Position numbers and translations under genes: made by a program
The notes under the pieces: generated by a model
Databases searched by the model: none
What the model was told of the DNA's origin: nothing
What the model saw: only the letters and a program-made list of their open reading frames with translations
Assembly (NCBI RefSeq): GCF_003853705.1
Contig: NZ_QTQI01000004.1
Location: 248,001-312,000 of the forward strand
Length of the DNA stretch: 64,000 nt
DNA from: Burkholderia sp. Bp8992
GTDB taxonomy: Bacteria > Pseudomonadota > Gammaproteobacteria > Burkholderiales > Burkholderiaceae
Reading direction: 5' to 3'
Shown: positions 51,728-61,192 of the stretch, piece by piece
Layout: every line of letters begins with the position of its first letter
How positions within the stretch are numbered: position 1 is the stretch's first letter

Positions 51728-52885
51728 TTGGATAACGTATCTAGCAGGACGGCGACATCGGGATCGCCAACAGGAACCAAGAAAGGCCTGATAGAGCAGA
51801 TCAAGAAGATCAATCGGCTCTTTGCGCTAACGGTGCTCGTGCCCACCACGATCGCAACGGTCTATTATGGGCTTGTGGCATCTGATGTCTATGTTTCGGA
51901 ATCGCGTTTCGTAGTCCGCAGCCCCCAACGACAAAACCAGACAAGCGTAGTCGGCGCTCTGCTTCAAGGCACCGGGTTCTCACGGGCCCAAGATGACACT
52001 TACCCCGTAGTCGACTATATTCAGTCACGCGATGCACTTGCCGAGTTGAATCGCGGTAACTATATCCTTAATTCCTACTCGAATCGGGGCGACATTATTA
52101 GCCGATTCAACACAAGCTTCGACGATAGCTTCGAAGCCTTGTGGAAATACTACGGCAAGCACGTCGTATCGGTGGAGTTTGATTCCACGTCTGCAATTAC
52201 TACGCTGCAAGTTCGAGCGTTTACGTCGAAAGACGCTGAAAAGATAAACCAGACGCTTCTGGAAATCAGCGAGCGCCTCGTAAACCGGATGAACCAGCGG
52301 GCAGCGGCGGATACCGTAGAGTTTGCCCAGCGTGAGGTCAACCAGGCCGCGGCAAAGGCAAAGGATGCTGCAGCGGCACTGGCAGCCTACCGAAACTCAT
52401 ACACTGTGTTCGATCCAGAGAAGCAATCCGCGCTACAGCTCCAGCAGGTAACCAGCCTGCAATCGCAGATGTTCGCCGCGCAAACGCAGCTCATGCAACT
52501 GCAGTCCATTTCACCGCAAAACCCGCAAATTCCGGTGTTAAAGACGAACATCGAATCGATGCAGAAACAGATTCAGATTGCAACCGGTGGGGTAACTGGT
52601 GGCAAGGATTCGCTTTCACAGAAGGCCGCGAACTATGCGCGATTGCAGCTCGATGCGCAATTCGCGGACAAGCAACTTGCTTCGGCGATGACTGCATTGG
52701 AAAGCGCTCGAGGCGAAGCGGAACGGAAACAGCTTTATCTGGAAAGATTGGTGCAACCGAATGCACCGGATGTGGCAATAGAGCCCAAGCGACTTAAGTC
52801 CGTATTCGAGGTGTTCGCATTGGGAATGATCGCCTGGGGCGTCCTGAGCCTGCTGCTCGCCGGCGTGCGGGAACACCACGATTAA
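51728..52885 (+). CDS. wcbD: KpsE/BexC-type capsule export inner-membrane protein, WcbD-like
   Basis: 385 residues from the TTG at 51728. A membrane segment near the N-terminus (FALTVLVPTTIATVYYGLVA) is followed by SDVYVSESRFVVRSP, the family opening. A periplasmic coiled coil lies at about 190-330, and a second membrane segment at the extreme C-terminus (FEVFALGMIAWGVLSLLLAGV). It bridges the KpsMT exporter to the outer-membrane channel. A TTG at 51632 would add 32 residues without conserved sequence; neither start has a strong Shine-Dalgarno. Confidence 0.88.
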   Translation: MDNVSSRTATSGSPTGTKKGLIEQIKKINRLFALTVLVPTTIATVYYGLVASDVYVSESRFVVRSPQRQNQTSVVGALLQGTGFSRAQDDTYPVVDYIQSRDALAELNRGNYILNSYSNRGDIISRFNTSFDDSFEALWKYYGKHVVSVEFDSTSAITTLQVRAFTSKDAEKINQTLLEISERLVNRMNQRAAADTVEFAQREVNQAAAKAKDAAAALAAYRNSYTVFDPEKQSALQLQQVTSLQSQMFAAQTQLMQLQSISPQNPQIPVLKTNIESMQKQIQIATGGVTGGKDSLSQKAANYARLQLDAQFADKQLASAMTALESARGEAERKQLYLERLVQPNAPDVAIEPKRLKSVFEVFALGMIAWGVLSLLLAGVREHHD

Positions 52886-52896
52886 GGACAGGCATC

Positions 52897-53688
52897 TTGC
52901 ATCACGACACCCCCTTGCTGAGGTCGCTGCAAATTCAGTTGCGCGTGGTCGGTGCGCTGTTAATGCGCGAGATTCTCACACGGTACGGGAGGCACAACGT
53001 CGGCTTCTTGTGGATTTTCTTCGAGCCGATGATGTTCACGCTGGGGATTCTTGGACTTTGGACCGCCACGAAAGCAACCCATGGGTCCAACCTCCCGATT
53101 ACTGCCTTTGCAGTAACCGGATATTCATCAGTGCTATTGTGGCGCAATTGTGCAAACCGGTGTGCGCTCGCAATCGAGCCAAACCAGGCGCTGCTCTATC
53201 ACCGGAACGTGCGTGTAATTGATCTTTTCATTGCGCGAGTAGCGCTCGAAATCACTGGCACTACGATTTCCTTTGTATTTCTAACCATCGTCTTCATGAC
53301 GCTGGGGATGATGTCGGCACCTCAAGATCTGACGCTTATCATCGGTGGCTGGATACATTTGGCAATCTTCGGCAGCTCGCTCGGATTCATTATCGGCGCG
53401 TTAAGCGAGCGCAGCGAGGCTGCTGACCGGGTCTGGCATACGGTCGCTTACCTGCTCTTCCCGCTATCCGGCGCACTCTTCATGGTGGAGTGGTTGCCGC
53501 CCGCCTTTCAGAAAGTCGTCTTGCTGTTACCCATGGTTCACGGCGCGGAAATGCTACGTGCAGGATATTTCGGCACACTCGTAAAAGCGCACTACGATAT
53601 CCGTTATATGGTCTGGTGCGATTTGGCGCTGCTGTTCATCGGCCTTTCTCTCGTAAAAGATGCAAGCAAGCGGGTTGAACCGGAATGA
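52897..53688 (+). CDS. wzm: capsule ABC-transporter permease (KpsM)
   Basis: 263 residues, six membrane segments, ABC-2 permease. Landmarks are [26 protein letters not shown] near the N-terminus and [18 protein letters not shown] with [12 protein letters not shown] near the end, both typical of KpsM/BexB. It exports finished capsule chain across the inner membrane. The start is a TTG at 52897, 11 bp after wcbD. It overlaps the ATPase gene by 4 nt. Confidence 0.92.
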   Translation: MHHDTPLLRSLQIQLRVVGALLMREILTRYGRHNVGFLWIFFEPMMFTLGILGLWTATKATHGSNLPITAFAVTGYSSVLLWRNCANRCALAIEPNQALLYHRNVRVIDLFIARVALEITGTTISFVFLTIVFMTLGMMSAPQDLTLIIGGWIHLAIFGSSLGFIIGALSERSEAADRVWHTVAYLLFPLSGALFMVEWLPPAFQKVVLLLPMVHGAEMLRAGYFGTLVKAHYDIRYMVWCDLALLFIGLSLVKDASKRVEPE

Positions 53689-54338
53689 TCGAGCTCGTCG
53701 ACGTCAGTAAGGATTACCACACCCGACAGGGTCGTCGCCGTGTGCTGGATACGATCAACCTGCAGGTGCGAACCGGCGAGAAAATCGGCATTCTCGGCCG
53801 CAACGGCGCAGGAAAATCAACCATGATCCGCATGATCAGTGGCGCCGAATTGCCGACCGAAGGCAAGATTCGCCGCAACATGAGCGTTTCGTGGCCCCTT
53901 GCATTTGGTGGCGCGTTCCAGGGCAGCCTGACCGGCATGGACAACCTGCGGTTCATTTGCCGTGTGTACGGCGCGGATCCCAAAGCAGCCGAGCCATTCG
54001 TCCAGGAATTCTCTGAGCTTGGCTATTATCTGCGCGAACCCGTGAAGAGTTATTCGGCCGGTATGCGTGCGAGACTGGCGTTCGCGATATCGATGGCGAT
54101 CGAGTTTGATTGTTTTCTGATCGACGAAATTGTGGCGGTGGGCGACAGTCGCTTTCATGACAAGTGCCACCACGAGCTTTTCGAGCGACGGCGAGACAGG
54201 TCCCTCATCATTGTGAGCCATGACTCGGGATATATTCGCGAGCACTGTGACCGTGCTGCGGTCCTGGTTCAGGGTAAGCTACACACATTCGACGACATCG
54301 AAGACGCCTACACCTTCTATCAAGAAACCGTGGTTTGA
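53685..54338 (+). CDS. wzt: capsule ABC-transporter ATPase (KpsT)
   Basis: 217 residues. Walker [10 protein letters not shown], signature [16 protein letters not shown], Walker [14 protein letters not shown] and a switch His in [10 protein letters not shown]. It is short: the C-terminal carbohydrate-binding module of O-antigen Wzt proteins is absent, as in capsule KpsT. So the transporter itself does not recognise a methylated chain end. Translationally coupled to the permease (ATGA). Confidence 0.93.
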   Translation: MIELVDVSKDYHTRQGRRRVLDTINLQVRTGEKIGILGRNGAGKSTMIRMISGAELPTEGKIRRNMSVSWPLAFGGAFQGSLTGMDNLRFICRVYGADPKAAEPFVQEFSELGYYLREPVKSYSAGMRARLAFAISMAIEFDCFLIDEIVAVGDSRFHDKCHHELFERRRDRSLIIVSHDSGYIREHCDRAAVLVQGKLHTFDDIEDAYTFYQETVV

Positions 54339-54354
54339 AACCGGTCGTTTTCGA

Positions 54355-55635
54355 ATGCATCGCACAATCAGCACGCTAAATGCCGCAACTCTGCAGTGTG
54401 CAGCGATATGGTGCGCACCGCGATTCGCGAGTCTCGCAAGGCGTGCCGTCATGGCACTCGCCCCGGCCGAAGGCCCAAATGCCTCGTCAAAAAGGACGCT
54501 GCTGATCGACGTGTCGATCATTGCATCGCACGACGCCGGGACCGGCATCCAGCGTGTCGTGAAGTCACTGGCGCTCGATCTGCTCGAATCTCCGCCACCC
54601 GGTTTCGAGGTTCGCCTCGTCCGGGCTACAAGGACACAGCCCTATCGCTACGCCAGTGCGTGGCAAGCATCGCTTACCGGATCCAGGGTCGCAAAAGAAG
54701 ATGAGCACCTTCGCATCTCGAACGGGGATATCTTTCTCGGTCTTGACCTGACCAGCCGCATCTTGCCCCGCCGTCAGGCAGAACTACTTCAATGGCGCAC
54801 GCAAGGTGTTCGCTGCGCGTTCATTGTTTACGACCTGCTGCCGATTCTTCATCCCGAGTGGTTCACACCTCGCGCGCGCCGTTCGTATCGCCACTGGCTA
54901 TCAACACTCGCGGTACACGCGGACGCGCTGTTTTGCATCTCGAAATCGGTGTCCGACGAAGTGCGCGATTGTTTGAATCGCCGATTCAGATTCGCGCAGA
55001 ATGAAATAGCGACGCACTGGTTTCACCTCGGTTCCGCCGCCCCCGTTGATTCGTCGCCGAGACGCGCGGTGAAATCGATAGAGCCGCAGATCTACAGCTC
55101 CGGTGGCGCTCCCACCACGCTCATGGTCGGAACGATCGAGCCGCGCAAAGGCCATGCCCAGGTCCTTGACGCGTTCGATCGATTATGGCGCGACGGCTTC
55201 GAAGGTTCGCTGGTCATCGCCGGCAAGCCAGGTTGGCAAATTGATTCATTGGCTGAACGCTTGACGCAACATGCGGAAGCCGGAAAACGGCTCTTCTGGC
55301 TCTCCGAAGTCGATGACGATGAGTTGGGGCGACTATACACGCAGCTCGATGGACTGTTGATGGCGTCGGAGGCCGAGGGCTTCGGCTTGCCGCTCGTCGA
55401 GGCCGCACGGTACGGTATGCCGATATTCGCTCGCGATCTCCCGGTGTTCCGGGAGATCGCCGGCGCGCATGCATCGTTTTTCACCGCGGACAACGGCAGC
55501 GAACTTGCTCCGCAGTTGTCTACGTGGCTGACCAAAATCCAGAGTGGCACGGCAATCGCGAGCAACGCGATGAATGTCCAGACCTGGAATGCCAGTGCAA
55601 ATCAGCTTCGAACGTTGCTGACGTCGTTAGGCTAG
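54355..55635 (+). CDS. glycosyltransferase family 4 (GT-B)
   Basis: 426 residues from ATG 54355, 16 bp after kpsT. The GT4 core is clear: TLLIDVSIIASHDAGTGIQRVV at the start of the N-domain, GTIEPRKGHAQVLDAF at the nucleotide site and SEAEGFGLPLVEAARYG (E-x7-E). The first 40 residues are not conserved-looking, and ATG 54451 (MALAPAEG) is a possible start. It probably adds one residue of the capsule repeat. Convergent with the next glycosyltransferase. Confidence 0.82.
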   Translation: MHRTISTLNAATLQCAAIWCAPRFASLARRAVMALAPAEGPNASSKRTLLIDVSIIASHDAGTGIQRVVKSLALDLLESPPPGFEVRLVRATRTQPYRYASAWQASLTGSRVAKEDEHLRISNGDIFLGLDLTSRILPRRQAELLQWRTQGVRCAFIVYDLLPILHPEWFTPRARRSYRHWLSTLAVHADALFCISKSVSDEVRDCLNRRFRFAQNEIATHWFHLGSAAPVDSSPRRAVKSIEPQIYSSGGAPTTLMVGTIEPRKGHAQVLDAFDRLWRDGFEGSLVIAGKPGWQIDSLAERLTQHAEAGKRLFWLSEVDDDELGRLYTQLDGLLMASEAEGFGLPLVEAARYGMPIFARDLPVFREIAGAHASFFTADNGSELAPQLSTWLTKIQSGTAIASNAMNVQTWNASANQLRTLLTSLG

Positions 55636-55659
55636 TCGGTGAGTCGCCGCCTGCCATGC

Positions 55660-56781
55660 TCAGGCGAAACGGCGGCAGACATCAAGTGTGCGTTTCGCAC
55701 ATTGGTCCCATGTGGTTACACGCGCAACATCGAGGCCGCGGCCGATTGCGTCGATACGCCACGCGTTGTCGCACAAGACTCGTTCGATCCCGTCTCGTAG
55801 AGCGTCGTGATCGTTTGGCTCGACCAGCCACGCAGCGCCATTTGCCACTTCCGGCAGTGACGAATGGTTCGAGGTCAAGGTAGGTACTCCGCTTGCCAGC
55901 GCCTCAAGCACGGGCAGGCCGAATCCCTCATAGATCGACGGAAATAGAAACGCCTTGGCACCCGAATAAAGCAGCGGCAGGAACGCCTCATCGGCAAAGC
56001 CGAGATACTTCAACCACCCTTCCCTTACGCCTGCGCGGATTTGTTCCTGCAATGCATCACTTAGCCACCCCTTGCTGCCAGCGAGCACCAACGGGTAGGA
56101 GGAGCGCAGCGCCAGCGGAATATCGCGGTAAGCATCAAGCAGCCGGTCGATTCGCTTGCGCGGTTCGAGCGTGGAAACGCAAAGCGAATAGCCGCCATGC
56201 ACGAGGCCATGTTCAAGCAATTGCGCCCCCACTTCTGACGCATCGCGCACGCGAAATTTATCATGGACTCCAAGGCCAATCGCCGTCACGCGTTCAGATG
56301 GCCATCCGAAATAGTCGATCACTTCGGCACGCGTAGCATCCGAGTCCGTGATCAAGTGTGTCGCGCGACGCAATGTCGACGCAAAGCTACGCTCGAAGTG
56401 CCGGATACGTTCAACGGGATGAGTCTCGGGATACTTGAACACGGAAAGATCGTGCACCGTCACGATGCCACCGTCAACCTGATCGGGCAGGAAGTAATTG
56501 GGGGAATGAAATACGTGACCCCGCATTTCGCGCCGTAACCGCCACTGCCGCCAACTCCTCGGCGTTCGCGGAAGACGGAATCTTCCTTTGCGCCCGGAGG
56601 TCTTGCCGGACACGGAATCCAGCAGATGGGTCGGATCTTTGACCCAGCGGTCGGCGCAGAAGAAGCGCAACGCATCAAACTCCCCGTGCATCGCCTGGTA
56701 GCGGCTCGCGAGCTCCCATGCATATCGACCGATTCCGGTAAGTGGAGGTGCGATAGCGTCTACGGCGAGCGCCAATCTCAT
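55660..56781 (-). CDS. glycosyltransferase family 4 (mannosyl/rhamnosyl type)
   Basis: 373 residues. MRLALAVDAIAPPLTGIGRYAWEL opens the N-domain; VSTLEPRKRIDRLLDAY and FPSIYEGFGLPVLEALASG mark the donor site. It overlaps rmd by 4 nt (ATGA), so it is co-transcribed with gmd-rmd and probably uses the GDP-sugar they make (GDP-D-rhamnose). Confidence 0.87.
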   Translation of the reverse strand: MRLALAVDAIAPPLTGIGRYAWELASRYQAMHGEFDALRFFCADRWVKDPTHLLDSVSGKTSGRKGRFRLPRTPRSWRQWRLRREMRGHVFHSPNYFLPDQVDGGIVTVHDLSVFKYPETHPVERIRHFERSFASTLRRATHLITDSDATRAEVIDYFGWPSERVTAIGLGVHDKFRVRDASEVGAQLLEHGLVHGGYSLCVSTLEPRKRIDRLLDAYRDIPLALRSSYPLVLAGSKGWLSDALQEQIRAGVREGWLKYLGFADEAFLPLLYSGAKAFLFPSIYEGFGLPVLEALASGVPTLTSNHSSLPEVANGAAWLVEPNDHDALRDGIERVLCDNAWRIDAIGRGLDVARVTTWDQCAKRTLDVCRRFA

Positions 56782-57671
56782 GCGGGAGTCTCCAGCATCC
56801 AGCGAAGCGTATCGCGTAACGGAATCGCCTCCAACGGGCCGATCGCCTGCTCAAGTTTGATTTTTGAGCCGATCAGCCTTTTCACCTCATTTGCACGTAC
56901 GAAGGAAGGATTAACCCGGATTTCCGGGCTATACCCGGCCAGTTCGCGCATGATCTCAAGAATGTCCTGCAAAGCGCTCCCCACCCCGCTGCAGACATTA
57001 AACGTCTGGCCAGCGAAATCACCATCGAGGAGCCTCATATATGCATTGACGACCACCCGGACATCGGAGAAATCCCGCACCACATGAAGATTCCCGAGCT
57101 CGATCACCGGTGCGCGGTCGCGGAAATGCGAAACGATTTTCGGCAATAGAAAATCGATGCTTTGACCAACGCCCGTATAGTTGAATGGTCGCACGATGGT
57201 AATGGGCAACCGCCCCTCCCACAGGCGGGCGACATATTCCATCGCAAGCTTGCTAACCGCATAATCGTTGGCCGGTTGCGCACCGACCGACTCGTCAATC
57301 ACTTCGACGTCAGCGTTACCATAAACATTCGCACTGCTAGCGACCAGCAGCGATCGCGGCGAGCAACCGGACGCAGCTACCGCATCAAGCAGCGTACGCG
57401 TACCTAGCACGTTGGTCTGGTAGATCGCATTGACATCGCCATGCGCAACGAATGCGATCGCGGCGAGGTGAACGATGGCGTCGGGCCGTTCCTCGGCAAG
57501 AATGTCGGTCAGCTTCGATTTGTCGAGCAAGTCGCACACATGCGTACGCACGCTGGCTGACGGCAAGGGGCGATGGGCGACACCACAAACATCATGCCCT
57601 GCGCGAAGCAGCGCGCCAGCAAGGTGGCGCGCCGTGAAGCCGGAGATACCAGTGATCAGAATCCTGGCCAT
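56778..57671 (-). CDS. rmd: GDP-6-deoxy-4-keto-D-mannose reductase (Rmd-like)
   Basis: 297 residues, extended SDR. The cofactor motif is ILITGISGFTARHLAGALL, the catalytic site SSANVYGN plus YAVSKLAME, and FNYTGVGQSIDFLLPKIV is typical of Rmd. With Gmd it converts GDP-mannose to GDP-D-rhamnose. It starts 3 bp after gmd. Confidence 0.88.
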   Translation of the reverse strand: MARILITGISGFTARHLAGALLRAGHDVCGVAHRPLPSASVRTHVCDLLDKSKLTDILAEERPDAIVHLAAIAFVAHGDVNAIYQTNVLGTRTLLDAVAASGCSPRSLLVASSANVYGNADVEVIDESVGAQPANDYAVSKLAMEYVARLWEGRLPITIVRPFNYTGVGQSIDFLLPKIVSHFRDRAPVIELGNLHVVRDFSDVRVVVNAYMRLLDGDFAGQTFNVCSGVGSALQDILEIMRELAGYSPEIRVNPSFVRANEVKRLIGSKIKLEQAIGPLEAIPLRDTLRWMLETPA

Positions 57672-57674
57672 GCG

Positions 57675-58715
<1,041 letters not shown>

Positions 58716-58954
58716 TCAGACCTCTATAATTCAATTGGTTTATACCGACGTTTGCCTGCGACTTATAAATTCTCTACATCAGATGACATGCGGAATTTAT
58801 GTACAACCCTCGCGGCCCATTCCGCCGATCATGTAAGACGCATTTTGCATGCTTACAATTCAAGGACCTCGACACAATGGCCATCACAATTGCAGTCGAG
58901 CAAGTCGCGCAAATGCGTCGCTCAGCATTCGGCCATCAGATTCTGTCGACCGCG

Positions 58955-61189
58955 TCATTGGGGCTTACCGCGACGCTGTTCGGCGTGCTTGTGCATCGCT
59001 CGCAAATATAAATCGACAAGTTGCCCCGAGATCACAGGCGGCGAGAAGCGTCGCTCATAGGCACGCCGACCTTCGCGGCCGAGAGTAAGTCTCTGCTTGG
59101 GGTTCTGAAGCAATTTCACAATGGAACTTGCGAGCTCGTCCGAATTTCCGGGCTCGACAAGCAATCCGCCGTTGCTTTCGCCGAGGATTTCAGGCACACC
59201 ACCGACTTTGCAACCCACACACGGGACACCGAACATCATCGCCTCGACGTAAATCAAGCCGAACGACTCGAATCGCGAGGGTGCGACAAACAGCGATGCA
59301 CTCTCGAAAAGGGCATCCACCTCCGAGTCCGAGATCTTTCCGAGAAAGTGGACCTGCTTCGTCAATTCCGGATACCGTCGTGTGAAAATCTGGCGGAACG
59401 TTTCTTTCGAACCAGGTGCTGCTATTTGGTCATCACCTGCCAGATTGAAGTGCACATTCGGCAAACGCTTAAGCACCTTCGGAATTGCGTCCAGAAGAAC
59501 ATCAATGCCCTTACGAAGCTCCAAACGCCCCAGGAAGAACACTTCAAGCTTCGGCTGCTCGCGCGCAGGCAATCCGCTTGAGCGATCTTCAAGTGAAAGA
59601 TTGCAAATTTCGACACTCGACGGATTCATTACAATCTCGTTCCGCGTCTCGATTTCGTCAACGATCGCACGGCTGATAGCGCGAATGGAGTCACATTGGG
59701 CCAGGATGAAATTCTCCGCCTCCAACGCCGGCAGAACGAAGTTCTCCATGTGCTCCTTGTCATCGCGCCACTCTGGATGCGATTCCAACGCAATACCAAG
59801 TGAAGTCTGAAGACTCACCACCACCGGGAACTCTCCGGAAGTGGTAAATGCAATTGCCTCGTTATCCCAAACCGGGGCTTCCACGACATCGACCTTGTGT
59901 CGCGAGTTGATGTTCCGAACCTCGTCGAGCATCGCCCGCGAATAGCACCATTGGCTCGCGTGTACTTTAAACGGAAGATCTGCCGGTTGGTCGTCATACC
60001 AACCTGCCGTGAGACGATGTACCCACACCCCATCCTCCCAGTCGATCCGGGCATCGCTTTGCACAAGCGTCAGAACATGGACGATATGACCAAGAGCCGC
60101 AAGCGCTCTGGCCTGAACGCCAATGAAGCGAGCAATGCCGGAATCCACCGCGTCGTACTGACGGCACAGCAGCACGACACACAGCTGCGTCTCTCCGGCT
60201 GAACGTGTCGCGCTGGCTGGCAAAAAGTCCGACGCATGACTTTCCAGCAAATCCGCGGTTAGATATTTCGCAGGCGCCTGGTACCGCTCAAGCGCGTCAT
60301 TGCGGGCCTTCACGTAAACAGCCGGAAGGCTCGCAAGCTTCTCCGCAGGAAGTTCGCCGTGCTCGACAAACCACTTTGCGTCTCGAAGATGAGCCTGATA
60401 AACGTTCTCACCATGCGTCAGAGCGGCGTCTATACCGACCTGGGGGCTCGCATAGCGTAACGCGAAATACAATGTGTTTTTCAGGATCGGATAGTGATGC
60501 ACCGTTGCCTTGCGCGCATTTCGCATATGACTCGGCAAGAACTTGTGATGCACCAGCGCATGATCAATCTGTACGACCTTGTACCCTGCATCGATTACCC
60601 GAACGCATACATCGGTCTCGTCGAGGAAGTACTCATACTCCTCGTCAAAACCGCCAACTTCGAGCAAGACATCACGCCGGAACGAACTATTCGTTCCGAT
60701 CAATGCGCTGAATTTGAACGCATGAGGAAAACTGTAGAGATCCGACGGATCATGCTTCTCCTTAGGCCATGCGCTGCCGTATCGGTCACAAATAATATTG
60801 GTAGCCTGATAGTCGATACCGGTCTGGTCGAAAACATGACCGCCTACTGCCCCGACATCGTTGCTCGTGTAAGCCGCAAGCAATCGCTCCGCCCAGAAGG
60901 GCTCCGGAAAGGCGTCGTCATCGATAAAGGCCACTACATCACCGGAAGACGCAGCAATGCCGATGTTTCTGGACACCGACAAATTGAATTCGGAGCAACG
61001 CAAAGTCTTGATTCGACCCGCATATTTCGAAAGAATCTGCTCCGTGTTGTCCGTAGACGGCCCATTCACCACGACGATTTCCATCTGCGGACAAGCCTGC
61101 TGAAAAAGCGAGCTGATCGTCTTATCCAGGCTTGTTGCACGGTTACACGTATTAATAACGACAGAGAGTGTCTTCGGATTTGCCCGCAT
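58955..61189 (-). CDS. bifunctional glycosyltransferase (GT2 + GT4 domains)
   Basis: 744 residues in two catalytic parts. Residues about 8-250 are a GT2 domain (LSVVINTCNRATSLDKTISSL; AFIDDDAFPEP as DxD; GGFDEEYEYFLDETDVCVR). Residues about 345-740 are a GT4 domain (ELRKGIDVLLDAIPKVL; SRFESFGLIYVEAMMFG). Such fusions usually add two different sugars or build a repeating disaccharide in one enzyme. It starts 3 bp after the methyltransferase stop. Likely polymerase-type transferase of the capsule; donor identities unknown, GDP-D-rhamnose possible. Confidence 0.87.
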   Translation of the reverse strand: MRANPKTLSVVINTCNRATSLDKTISSLFQQACPQMEIVVVNGPSTDNTEQILSKYAGRIKTLRCSEFNLSVSRNIGIAASSGDVVAFIDDDAFPEPFWAERLLAAYTSNDVGAVGGHVFDQTGIDYQATNIICDRYGSAWPKEKHDPSDLYSFPHAFKFSALIGTNSSFRRDVLLEVGGFDEEYEYFLDETDVCVRVIDAGYKVVQIDHALVHHKFLPSHMRNARKATVHHYPILKNTLYFALRYASPQVGIDAALTHGENVYQAHLRDAKWFVEHGELPAEKLASLPAVYVKARNDALERYQAPAKYLTADLLESHASDFLPASATRSAGETQLCVVLLCRQYDAVDSGIARFIGVQARALAALGHIVHVLTLVQSDARIDWEDGVWVHRLTAGWYDDQPADLPFKVHASQWCYSRAMLDEVRNINSRHKVDVVEAPVWDNEAIAFTTSGEFPVVVSLQTSLGIALESHPEWRDDKEHMENFVLPALEAENFILAQCDSIRAISRAIVDEIETRNEIVMNPSSVEICNLSLEDRSSGLPAREQPKLEVFFLGRLELRKGIDVLLDAIPKVLKRLPNVHFNLAGDDQIAAPGSKETFRQIFTRRYPELTKQVHFLGKISDSEVDALFESASLFVAPSRFESFGLIYVEAMMFGVPCVGCKVGGVPEILGESNGGLLVEPGNSDELASSIVKLLQNPKQRLTLGREGRRAYERRFSPPVISGQLVDLYLRAMHKHAEQRRGKPQ

Positions 61190-61192
61190 GTT

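Noticed and set aside
58799-59011. small plus-strand open frame containing MAITIAVEQVAQMRRSAFGHQ
   Set aside because: Half of it overlaps the bifunctional glycosyltransferase in antisense and there is no Shine-Dalgarno or family match.
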